Below are positions 36,026 to 44,681 of a stretch of 64,000 nucleotides of DNA, one piece after another (within the stretch, counting starts at the first letter, position 1; every line of letters starts with the position of its first letter). Where the stretch lies: positions 1,364,001-1,428,000 of the forward strand of contig NZ_WKJI01000001.1 of assembly GCF_009674685.1 (NCBI RefSeq), given 5' to 3'. The notes beneath the pieces are model-generated. The model ran no database searches and was not told where the DNA came from. It saw only the letters and a program-made list of their open reading frames with translations. Made by a program: the position numbers and the translations under genes. The DNA comes from Pedobacter puniceum (lineage in GTDB: Bacteria; Bacteroidota; Bacteroidia; Sphingobacteriales; Sphingobacteriaceae).

Positions 36026-38920
36026 TTATTTGATTTTCGGTTTTAGCTCATCAGGGCTGTCTTTGGTGTAGGTATCAAAAACTTGTTTAGAGCTTGTTTT
36101 AAAAATATCTTCTATTAAATGGATATCTAACTCATGTTCGGGTTTAAAATCAGCAGATTGCATATAACGTTGTAAGCTATAAAAAAGCTGACGAGCCGCA
36201 GGCTGATTAATACCAGTTTGTGGTGATAAATTTGCACTAGACACTATGATTTTACCATTTCCTACTTTGGCTTCAAAAAGCATGGCTAATCTTCTATTCA
36301 TAAACCAAGTATCAATGGGTTGAATAAGAGGTTTAAAATTAACAGGAAAATCTTCCAAATGCATTACTTGTGTTTTATTCACAATTTCCCACCATTGTAT
36401 ATCACTATGATAATCTGTTGGAAAATGATGATAAGCTGGATGCTTTGGATTAAGCAAAATTCCTAACGTATGAGGCGGACGCATTTTAAACCACGATGTA
36501 TTCCAAAAAACTGGAGTAAAATTTTGGATAACTTCTTTACCTTTTATAATACTTCCTGAAGCATTTAAGAAAACATTACCGCCTTGATGCAATACTTTCT
36601 TAGCCTGCTCATCTAATACCGTTGTATAATAAAAACTAGGTTTTGTAGTAGGTAATGCACTTGGATAAACCCAAATATTCCAATTATTACTAAAACTAGT
36701 TGCTTCTATACTTATCTCGTAAGTGAGCTTGGTAGCTTGAGTAATTGATTTTAATGGAAAACTAATTTTTCCGAGATGATTAAAACCGTAATTTATTTGT
36801 TGATTATTGAGCCTTTGGGTAAAGATAACTTCCCCATCATCTGTTTTAAGGGTTACTAAGACAGTTTGATTGATTAAGGGCTTTTCTCCATAATGTGATA
36901 CATCTACCGTAGCGTTAAATACCTCATCGTGATGATAAATAAATTTAGGTACTTGAGTGAGTGCTACTGTTGTATTACAAAAGCGAGTAAAATCTTTAGC
37001 GCTGGCATAACCTTTTTCTTCCCAAAAAGCATTTAAAACGCCAACAAGTGCTGTGCCTTGTCCAGAATAATCATTTAATCCTAAAAGTTGAAAGCCTGAA
37101 TAGCCTGGTGTTCTTAAAGCCTTTTCAATCTCGTTTTTATAACAAAGTAATTGCAGTTTTCCAGAAGCCATCAAAAAATCATTTGCTTGGTTTAGCATAT
37201 GATGGTCTGCCAAATCTTCTTTAAACAACTCTAGGTTTTTAGCTTGGAAAGCACCCCTATATTTTGGTATTTCTGTAAAATCTGGAAAAACACAATACTG
37301 CCCCATTTCATGTGCCACAAAAGGTACTTTAAACTGCGTAATTTGCTTTTCGTAAGTACTTTCACTTTCAGGTAACTTATTCCAAGCTAAGCCTCTTGCT
37401 CCTGCCCTAACCATAAACTCATTATTAGGTATTACAGGCCAGCTACCACCTACAGAAGCACCTGTATAAAGTTTTCTGGCATCTTTAGCCTTCCAATATT
37501 CATTAAATTTAGTAAGGTATTCTACCTGTTTGCCACTAGGCTCGTTACCATAAGCCATCATACAAAATGAAGCGTAATTACCGTAAAAATCATCCATACG
37601 GTTGGTTTCATCATAAATGTATTGGTCTATAGGTTTACCATTTCCTAAAGAACTACCGTGGTTTGCCCAACTTGGCCCTTCTGGTTGTAGGTAAAAACCC
37701 ATTTTATCTGCTGCTTTAAAAGCGGCTTCTGGCGGACAATAAGAATGAAAACGCATATGGTTTAAACCAAATGATTTACAAATCTTAAAGACTTTTATCC
37801 ATGCTTCTTCATCCATTGGGGCATATCCCGTTAAGGGAAAAACACAATTTTCTGCTGTACCACGTAGAAAAACTGGTCGGTTATTGATATAAAAATCTTT
37901 TCCTCTGGTTTCAAACTTGCGCATACCAAAAGTTACTGTTTTGGTATCCTGTTCATTTTTAAAAAGAGTATTCACTTTTAACTCATATAAAGCCGGATTA
38001 AATTCATCCCACCATAAAAAATCATCGCCCATAGGCAACTCTATGCTTACAGTATCTTGATTTTTCTTGAGATTATAGCTAATTGATAAAACGCTCTTTT
38101 GCTTTGGTTGGGTACTATTAAAACTGTTGGCTTCTAAATGAATAGTACCTTTTTGTTTAAAATTATCTGCATTTAAAGCCACCTTCACTATTGCCATTTT
38201 TTTATCTGGCTGTGGATAAACTTGAACATTAGTGATAGAAACTAAATCTTTTGCTTGAAGCTCTATTTTACCTACAACGCCATTCCAGTTACCTTGTGTA
38301 TGGTCTGTAATACTATGAGAATCTGGGCCAACGTTAATTTCTTTAACCCTATTATCAATACGTAAGGTAATGGTATGTTTGCCGGGTTTTAATGGCTTTT
38401 CTAAAGTATAAACATGAGGTGCTACTAAGCTATTTTGCATTCCTATTTGCTTATCATCCACAAATAAAACGGTTTCTGTGTGGGCTCTTTCTAAAAAAAG
38501 ACTTATTCTTTTATGCTTCCATTTTTCTGGTACAATTACCTCTTTTTGATACCAAACGGCACCTAAATAATGTTTTTTAGGTGTTAGCCAAAAAGGAATT
38601 TTAATATTATTTGGCTGCCTATATTTTGCTAATCGCGGATGAAAATAAAAAGAACTATCGTAAATACTGCCTGTCCATTTGGTAGTTAAAGTAATTGGAT
38701 TACCTATATTTTGCTCATTTAAAGAACCTGGTAGTTGTAGCTCTTTATTGAATTTTTGAAGATACCATTTTTCATTTTCGCCTTTATCATTGGGATCTAA
38801 ACGGTATTTCCACTGACCGGCTAAAGAAACAACTTTTTCATTTTCTGGTCCATTAAAACTTAAAGAAAGTAAGCCAGCAACAATAAAAAAGAAAAATAAA
38901 GAATTGAATTTAGCACTCAT
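36026..38920 (-). CDS. GH2 family glycoside hydrolase (964 aa)
   Basis: The protein has a signal peptide (FIVAGLLSLSFNGPEN) and GH2 order: sugar-binding jelly roll (about 30-220), immunoglobulin-like domain, TIM barrel with LNHMRFHSYCPPEAAFKAADKMGFYLQPEGP, acid/base MAYGNEPSG near 457 and a nucleophile-type VAHEMGQY near 537. C-terminal beta domains end with a helical tail. GH2 includes beta-galactosidase, beta-glucuronidase and beta-mannosidase; this divergent type lacks a clear specificity signature. It is the last gene of the PL11 operon, 9 bp after the sulfatase, and a terminator follows 75 bp on. Confidence 0.8.
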   Translation of the reverse strand: MSAKFNSLFFFFIVAGLLSLSFNGPENEKVVSLAGQWKYRLDPNDKGENEKWYLQKFNKELQLPGSLNEQNIGNPITLTTKWTGSIYDSSFYFHPRLAKYRQPNNIKIPFWLTPKKHYLGAVWYQKEVIVPEKWKHKRISLFLERAHTETVLFVDDKQIGMQNSLVAPHVYTLEKPLKPGKHTITLRIDNRVKEINVGPDSHSITDHTQGNWNGVVGKIELQAKDLVSITNVQVYPQPDKKMAIVKVALNADNFKQKGTIHLEANSFNSTQPKQKSVLSISYNLKKNQDTVSIELPMGDDFLWWDEFNPALYELKVNTLFKNEQDTKTVTFGMRKFETRGKDFYINNRPVFLRGTAENCVFPLTGYAPMDEEAWIKVFKICKSFGLNHMRFHSYCPPEAAFKAADKMGFYLQPEGPSWANHGSSLGNGKPIDQYIYDETNRMDDFYGNYASFCMMAYGNEPSGKQVEYLTKFNEYWKAKDARKLYTGASVGGSWPVIPNNEFMVRAGARGLAWNKLPESESTYEKQITQFKVPFVAHEMGQYCVFPDFTEIPKYRGAFQAKNLELFKEDLADHHMLNQANDFLMASGKLQLLCYKNEIEKALRTPGYSGFQLLGLNDYSGQGTALVGVLNAFWEEKGYASAKDFTRFCNTTVALTQVPKFIYHHDEVFNATVDVSHYGEKPLINQTVLVTLKTDDGEVIFTQRLNNQQINYGFNHLGKISFPLKSITQATKLTYEISIEATSFSNNWNIWVYPSALPTTKPSFYYTTVLDEQAKKVLHQGGNVFLNASGSIIKGKEVIQNFTPVFWNTSWFKMRPPHTLGILLNPKHPAYHHFPTDYHSDIQWWEIVNKTQVMHLEDFPVNFKPLIQPIDTWFMNRRLAMLFEAKVGNGKIIVSSANLSPQTGINQPAARQLFYSLQRYMQSADFKPEHELDIHLIEDIFKTSSKQVFDTYTKDSPDELKPKIK

Positions 38921-38929
38921 AGTTCATGA

Positions 38930-40528
38930 TTAAGGCTTCTTTTTATCTAACAATTCAAAAGGAATAACACCTGTATCTTGTGCCCATTCTTGATACAAAA
39001 CAGCCATTTCTTTTACTTTATCAGAAAATTGTGAAGCAAGGTTTTGCTGCTCAGCCCGGTCTTTAGATAAATCATACAATTCCCATTGGTTTGCAGGGTA
39101 GTTAGATACCAATTTCCATGAGCCAACTCTAACAGCCCTGTTACCTTCATGCTCAAAAAACAAAGCTTTATGCCCTTCCCATTTCTTTTTCTGAAAAACA
39201 GGAACTAAACTTTTGCCACTTGTAGGTACAATCTTATTACCCCGATAGCTTTCGGGATAATTTACTCTGGCTAAAGCCAAACAGGTACTCATTATATCTA
39301 TAATATGTGCTGGCTGATGGTTAATTTGAGGTTTTATCCATTTTGGACCGTAAGCTATAAAAGGTGTTGCTGTACCACCCTCGTACTCCCAATGTTTAAA
39401 AGAACGAAAGGGTGTGTTGCTTACATGAGCACCCCAAAAACCATAAGCTGTAAACGATGAAGGATTTGATGCTGGCATTTTAGATGCTTCAATAATTTGA
39501 GGTGTAAAACCATTAGCATTGATATTTTCATGACTTGCACCATTATCAGATAGGAACATAAAAACGGTATTCTCATCTTCCCCTATTTCTTTTAGCTCGG
39601 CTTTAAGCTTACCAATATTTTTATCCATACGATAAATCATAGCTGCATAAACAGCCATTTTATCATCCCAATCTTCTTTTTCTTTTTGCGATAAGCTATT
39701 CCAATCTGGTAAATTAGTATCTCTAGGAGATAGTTTTTGGTTAGCCGAGATGATACCCAATTGTTTCTGCTTTTGAAAACGCTGTTCTCTTAAAACATCC
39801 CAACCTTGCATAAACTTACCTTTAAATAAAGCTATATCTTCTGGTAAGGCATGTAAAGGCCAATGCGGCGCTTGATAAGCTAGGTATAAAAAGAAAGGTT
39901 GTTTAGGGTCTTTTCTTTCTTTGATAAATTTAATGGCAAAATCTGTATAAGCATTGGTAGAATAATAACCCTCGGGAGTTTGATACTGGTCTTCGCTTAA
40001 AGCTATGGTAAGTTTTTGGTTTGGACGATAAGGTCTGTTCTCGAAATAGCTATTAGCACCATCAATTAAACCAAAATATTTATCGAAACCTCTTTTAGTG
40101 GGCCAATTTTCTTTTGCTTGCCCAATATGCCATTTACCAGCCATAAAAGTTGCATAACCATTGGTTTTTAAAGCCTCGGCTATGGTAACACAGTTTCTGT
40201 TTAAATAACCTTGATAAGCTGGCTGAGGTCTGGTATTCACCATATCACCTACACCTGCTTGATGCTGATATAATCCTGTCATTAAAGAAGCCCGAGTTGG
40301 ACAGCAACGAGAAGCGTTATAAAAATTTGTCATTTTTAAACCTTCCTTAGCCATTTCATCTAAAACCGGAGTTTCTATTTCTGAGCCAAAACTGCCCAAA
40401 TCAGAAAAACCCATATCATCAGCCAAAATTAAAATGATATTGGGGCGTTTCTGAGCTTTAATTTGTTGAGCAAACACCTCGCTTACAGCTATTAAACTAA
40501 AAAATAATAGAGACAAAAATCTATTCAT
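38930..40528 (-). CDS. Family S1 sulfatase
   Basis: The 532-aa protein has a signal peptide (AVSEVFAQ) and the S1 alkaline-phosphatase fold: LADDMGFSDLGSFGSE with metal-binding Asp37/38, then the modification site C75-C-P77-T-R79 (CxPxR), where Cys75 becomes formylglycine, followed by ASLMTGLYQHQAGVG. HWGP-type and GASHEN motifs appear later. It cleaves sulfate esters; as it sits in a pectic locus the substrate is unexpected, since pectin is usually not sulfated. It is 42 bp after the first CE12 gene and 9 bp before GH2, in the PL11 operon. No formylglycine-generating enzyme is in the window. Confidence 0.87.
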   Translation of the reverse strand: MNRFLSLLFFSLIAVSEVFAQQIKAQKRPNIILILADDMGFSDLGSFGSEIETPVLDEMAKEGLKMTNFYNASRCCPTRASLMTGLYQHQAGVGDMVNTRPQPAYQGYLNRNCVTIAEALKTNGYATFMAGKWHIGQAKENWPTKRGFDKYFGLIDGANSYFENRPYRPNQKLTIALSEDQYQTPEGYYSTNAYTDFAIKFIKERKDPKQPFFLYLAYQAPHWPLHALPEDIALFKGKFMQGWDVLREQRFQKQKQLGIISANQKLSPRDTNLPDWNSLSQKEKEDWDDKMAVYAAMIYRMDKNIGKLKAELKEIGEDENTVFMFLSDNGASHENINANGFTPQIIEASKMPASNPSSFTAYGFWGAHVSNTPFRSFKHWEYEGGTATPFIAYGPKWIKPQINHQPAHIIDIMSTCLALARVNYPESYRGNKIVPTSGKSLVPVFQKKKWEGHKALFFEHEGNRAVRVGSWKLVSNYPANQWELYDLSKDRAEQQNLASQFSDKVKEMAVLYQEWAQDTGVIPFELLDKKKP

Positions 40529-40570
40529 GACGATAAGAGGTTTACGATATGGATACCCTAATTTAGTTTA

Positions 40571-41353
40571 TCATTTTAGGTATTTAGCTAAATTTAAACC
40601 TTTAGTAGTTTTAATACCATCTGCTACTTTTTTAGCGTTAAACTTTGCGCCTTCTTCTATGGTGTGGGTATTATCTTTTGGCCCAAAATAAAGTTGATTT
40701 ACTTTACCAGTACCTAGGGCATCATATTCATGGGCGATAAGCTTATTTAAATCAATAAAAAAAGCATTTTCTTGTTCTGCCGCAGCTTTTGCCCAAAGCG
40801 CATACTCGGCCCGGTTTACCTTAGCATCTTTCCATGCATTTCTGGGTACTAAAGAGCAAACAATAGGAATAGCACCTTTGGCTTTTGTTTCTTTTATAAA
40901 TTGCCTGATATACCAACCATAAGTGTAAACCACTTCTTGTTTTTTTAAGATAGGATTATAAATTTCTTTACTCTCATCACCATTCCCGCGGATGGTTCCT
41001 CTGGCTCTAGCGGTATCATCTAAAGGGCTGCTATCATTATGCCCAAACTGCATGATAACATAATCTCCAGGTTTTAACTTTACCAAAACGCTATCCCACA
41101 AACCTTTAGACCTAAAAGTTCTGGAACTTGTGCCGCCAAGCGCATGGTTTTCTATGTTGATTTTATTGCTATCAAAAAAATCGGGAAGGAAATGACCCCA
41201 ACCCCATAAACCACCAGCACCATTATCTCTACCATTTTTTACGGTAGAATCGCCAATGAGAAATAAAGTAGGTTTATCTGCTTTTTTAAGCGCTAAACAT
41301 GAAACAGCTAGTACTAAGACAAGAAGTAATAAGATTTTATATTTTTTGAACAT
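40571..41353 (-). CDS. CE12-like rhamnogalacturonan acetylesterase (lipoprotein)
   Basis: The 260-aa SGNH esterase starts with a lipoprotein-like signal (VLAVSC, Cys19). Its blocks are FLIGDSTVKNG with Ser36, GGTSSRTF, FGHNDSSP and a C-terminal DNTHT with the catalytic Asp-His pair. CE12 enzymes remove acetyl groups from galacturonate in rhamnogalacturonan, letting lyases act. It is a paralogue of the next gene upstream, with 2 bp between them; anchor type differs (lipoprotein versus Sec signal). Confidence 0.85.
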   Translation of the reverse strand: MFKKYKILLLLVLVLAVSCLALKKADKPTLFLIGDSTVKNGRDNGAGGLWGWGHFLPDFFDSNKINIENHALGGTSSRTFRSKGLWDSVLVKLKPGDYVIMQFGHNDSSPLDDTARARGTIRGNGDESKEIYNPILKKQEVVYTYGWYIRQFIKETKAKGAIPIVCSLVPRNAWKDAKVNRAEYALWAKAAAEQENAFFIDLNKLIAHEYDALGTGKVNQLYFGPKDNTHTIEEGAKFNAKKVADGIKTTKGLNLAKYLK

Positions 41354-41355
41354 GA

Positions 41356-42123
41356 TTATTTAATTAAGAATTTTTTCAATCTCTTTTCTGATGATGCTTT
41401 AATACCTTCTACAATAGATAGCGCATTAATTCTTGCACCTTCTTTATTGGTATGGGTATGATCGCCTGCAAAGAAATCTTTCACTTTATCTGGCCCTAAA
41501 GCATCATATTTATCAGCAGTTATAGCATTTAAATCAATAAAAGTAACATCTTCTTCTTGCGCTACTGTTTTTGCCCATAAACCAAAATCCTTATCTACAC
41601 GTTTCACTTTTCCATTAGCCCATTGGTTACGTGGTATCATAGATAAAACAATAGGAATAGCACCTTTAGCTTTACTTTCTGTGATGAACTTTCTGAGGTA
41701 ATAACCATGCGTATGAACGGTTTCTACAGTTCCGTCTTTCCAGGTAAGGTTAACGGTCTCTTCGCCAGTGCCACGTAAAACACCACGATAACCTGCTTTA
41801 GAAGTATCGGGTTTACTACCATCATTATGTCCAAATTGCATTAAAACATAATCTCCTGGCTGTAAACTATTTACAACTTTCTCCCAACGTTGTTCTTTAA
41901 CAAAAGTACGGGTGCTTCTGCCTGCCATAGCGTGGTTTTTAATAGTTACTTTGGTAGAATCAAAAAAAGTTGGTAAAAGACTACCCCAACCCCACTGGGC
42001 TTTATCATTATTTCTTACGGTAGAATCGCCAATTAAATAAATGGTTGGCTTATCTTGAGGTTTAAAAGCAATTAAAATGGCAAAAAAACTGGCTAATAAA
42101 AAAGCAAACTTTTTCATCTTCAT
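41356..42123 (-). CDS. CE12-like rhamnogalacturonan acetylesterase (second copy)
   Basis: The 255-aa protein has a Sec-type signal without lipobox (FAFLLASFFAILIAF) and SGNH motifs YLIGDSTVRNN (Ser34), AGRSTRTF, FGHNDGSK and AGDHTHTNKEG. It parallels the downstream 260-aa esterase over its whole length and probably arose by tandem duplication, then diverged. Different acetyl positions or locations for the two are possible. It is separated from the GH43-like gene by 3 bp in the same operon. Confidence 0.85.
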   Translation of the reverse strand: MKMKKFAFLLASFFAILIAFKPQDKPTIYLIGDSTVRNNDKAQWGWGSLLPTFFDSTKVTIKNHAMAGRSTRTFVKEQRWEKVVNSLQPGDYVLMQFGHNDGSKPDTSKAGYRGVLRGTGEETVNLTWKDGTVETVHTHGYYLRKFITESKAKGAIPIVLSMIPRNQWANGKVKRVDKDFGLWAKTVAQEEDVTFIDLNAITADKYDALGPDKVKDFFAGDHTHTNKEGARINALSIVEGIKASSEKRLKKFLIK

Positions 42124-42126
42124 ACG

Positions 42127-43128
42127 TTAAGGTTTATTTAGGTTTAAGTTGAGGTAAACAGGTGCGTTTCTATCACAAGTGATGATGCCGTTTTCGTATT
42201 TTAACTCGGCAACTTGTATGCTGCTTCTTCTTTGTTCATAAGTATCTTTCCCTTTATTTTCTGGGGTTTTGCCTGGGTGAGTAAAGTAAAAAACATAAGC
42301 TTTATCACCTCTTACTACAACATCGGGGTGACCACCTATAACGCCATCATCTACACCTGTACCAGGCTTTTCTAGTATGTTTTCTGCTTGTTTTTTCCAG
42401 TTGAGTAAATCTGTTGAAGCGTAAATTCCTAACCCACGCCACATATCTACCACCATCCAATATTTATTTTTCCATTTAAAAACTTTAGGTCCCTCGCCAC
42501 GGGTGGCAAGTGCTTTGCCTTTATCTGTCCAGTTGTATAAATCCTTACTATCTGCATAATAAACAGATTTACCATCGTTTTCATTATTATACCACATACG
42601 CCATCCGCCTTCAGGCAAAGGAAAAACACAGGCATCAATAACTTTATCTTTAGCAAGTTGAAGCTTACTTTCAAATTTCCAATCTAGCAAATTGGTACTG
42701 GTAAGGTGAAGTATATATCTTGGATGTTGCCAATCTTTAAAAATACCGGGCACATAGGTTAAATACATATGGTAAAGCCCTTGATGTTCTATAACCTCTG
42801 GTGCCCAATGGGTATAATCAGCATCTCTATAATTGATATTAGCAGTATCTAAATAGTTCCATTTAGCACCGTTTACAGATTCTGCAATACCTATTCTGGT
42901 ACCATGTACCCAAGTTACTCCGTCTAAATTTGAAGCATTTGCTCTTCTGTTGGTGTAAAACATAAGCCATTTTTGGGTGTTTTTATTAAAGATAAGCACC
43001 GGATCTGCAGCACCGTCAAAAATAGGGTCTCTAAAAAGTGGTTTATCTGCCTGTTTTAATTTGTTTTTTTGAACAAAACAGGATGAGAAACTTAGTATAA
43101 TTATTAAAAAGCTTAAATAACGAACCAT
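42127..43128 (-). CDS. GH43-like beta-propeller glycosidase lipoprotein
   Basis: The 333-aa protein has a lipobox (SFSSC, Cys17). The fold is a five-bladed propeller with acidic motifs DGAADPVLIF, THWAPEVIEHQGLYHMYLTY and RGEGPKVFKWKNKYWMV, as in GH43/GH32-type hydrolases. It is distant from the other GH43-like gene at 30896-31837 and could represent a different subfamily. It would trim side chains of the pectic substrate. The start overlaps the GH28 stop by one base (TAATG), implying coupled translation. Confidence 0.7.
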   Translation of the reverse strand: MVRYLSFLIIILSFSSCFVQKNKLKQADKPLFRDPIFDGAADPVLIFNKNTQKWLMFYTNRRANASNLDGVTWVHGTRIGIAESVNGAKWNYLDTANINYRDADYTHWAPEVIEHQGLYHMYLTYVPGIFKDWQHPRYILHLTSTNLLDWKFESKLQLAKDKVIDACVFPLPEGGWRMWYNNENDGKSVYYADSKDLYNWTDKGKALATRGEGPKVFKWKNKYWMVVDMWRGLGIYASTDLLNWKKQAENILEKPGTGVDDGVIGGHPDVVVRGDKAYVFYFTHPGKTPENKGKDTYEQRRSSIQVAELKYENGIITCDRNAPVYLNLNLNKP

Positions 43129-44660
43129 TAATATGAGATTAGTTTAGAGTCAATAATTTTAAAATCTGGTTTGTTATTGTCTACTGTTTTAATATCCTTG
43201 AAGACGATTTGCTCACCATTTTTAATTCTGATAATGGTTTGAGCTGGTAAGTTCAAATCTTCAAAAAGGATATTTCTTGTATAATGCTTTTCGTCTTCAA
43301 AACCATTAATATCAATTAAAACTTTTCCTATTTCTGCTTTCGATAAATCTAGGTTTGAGAACTCCATATCGCTAAACTGAGCTAAAACTGGAGCTGCCTC
43401 ACCATCATTATTATAATTAACTGCGGTATATAAAGTTATTTTAAGTAACTCACAATCTTTAACAATTACATTTTTTACATAACCACCTCGATCTTTAGTA
43501 GCTTTTATTTGTAAACCGTGGTTTAAGTTTCCAATTTTACAATCCTGAATAAAAACATCGCTCACTCCACCAGACATCTCACTGCCTATAGCTAAAGAAT
43601 GCCCTTTAATGAAATTACAATCGGTAATGCGAATATTTTTTGTTGGCCTACCTACATAATAGCCTTCCGGATTTTTACCTGATTTAATTGCAATACAATC
43701 ATCTCCAGTAGAAAAATCACAATTAAAAATATAAGAATCAGTAGAGGAATCAGGGTCTACACCATCGCCATTTCTTGCTGTACTTATAATATTCAAATCA
43801 TGTAAGGTAATTTGATTACTATAGATATAGTGTATTGTCCAACAAGGAGCATTCTCTATTTTCAAACCCTGAATATTGATGTTTTGACCATTCATGATAC
43901 AAATTAACCTTCCTCTGCTTCTTAAACCATTTGCATCTATCATGGCTTTACCCAAAGGAGAACCACCTCCGCTAATGGTGCCCTCACCAGCGATACTTAA
44001 ATTACGTACATGATATATTTCTTTTCTATCTAACTTACCTGCATTAATTAAGCTAGCAAAGGTTTCCATTTCCCAACCTTCAAATCGGTTGAGGATAAAT
44101 GGTTTATAATCATTAATTTCCTTAGTACCTTTTAAGACACCTCCTTTAGCGATGTATAATGTCATATCACTTTTAAGATATAGAGCCCCACTTAGAAATT
44201 CACCTGCGGGGATATAAACAGTACCGCCTTTTGAACAAGCATTAATGGCCTTTTGTATGGCTAATGTATTTTTTGTTTTTCCATCGCCAATTGCTCCAAA
44301 ATCTAAAACATTATAGGTTCTACCTTTTTTTAATGTTTTACAAGTTATTTGATTGCTGGCTGATGACAAACTACCATCAACATTTTTAGCCAAAATATAA
44401 AAGGTATGCTTACTATCCGGACTTAAATTCTTAATGGTATAATTTGTTTTTGATGATTCGCCAATCAATTTTCCGTCCATGTAAATACCATAACTTTTAG
44501 TGCTTTGATAGTCAATAGGTTTATCCCATAAAAGAGTTATTGTAGTGGAAGTTATACTTGCTTGTGGTGCAAATAGATTTCTAACTGCTGAATTTGAAGC
44601 AAAGGAAGAATTTATAAAGCAAAATAAAATAAAGGATAAGCTAATTCGTCTAAGTATCAT
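43128..44660 (-). CDS. GH28 polygalacturonase with N-terminal fibronectin-like domain
   Basis: The 510-aa protein has a signal peptide (CFINSSFAS), a fibronectin III-like domain (about 25-112: SITSTTITLLWDKP, TNYTIKNLSPDSKHTFYILAKN) and a right-handed beta-helix with complete GH28 motifs: NGDGVDPDSS near 300, STGDDCIAIKSG near 318, KGHSLAIGSEMSGG near 353 with His, and LQIKATKDRGG near 383. It hydrolyses alpha-1,4 galacturonic or alpha-1,2 galacturonyl-rhamnose bonds. It follows PL11 by 21 bp and is coupled to the GH43-like gene. Confidence 0.9.
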   Translation of the reverse strand: MILRRISLSFILFCFINSSFASNSAVRNLFAPQASITSTTITLLWDKPIDYQSTKSYGIYMDGKLIGESSKTNYTIKNLSPDSKHTFYILAKNVDGSLSSASNQITCKTLKKGRTYNVLDFGAIGDGKTKNTLAIQKAINACSKGGTVYIPAGEFLSGALYLKSDMTLYIAKGGVLKGTKEINDYKPFILNRFEGWEMETFASLINAGKLDRKEIYHVRNLSIAGEGTISGGGSPLGKAMIDANGLRSRGRLICIMNGQNINIQGLKIENAPCWTIHYIYSNQITLHDLNIISTARNGDGVDPDSSTDSYIFNCDFSTGDDCIAIKSGKNPEGYYVGRPTKNIRITDCNFIKGHSLAIGSEMSGGVSDVFIQDCKIGNLNHGLQIKATKDRGGYVKNVIVKDCELLKITLYTAVNYNNDGEAAPVLAQFSDMEFSNLDLSKAEIGKVLIDINGFEDEKHYTRNILFEDLNLPAQTIIRIKNGEQIVFKDIKTVDNNKPDFKIIDSKLISY

Positions 44661-44681
44661 AGAATAAAAAAGTTAATGATT

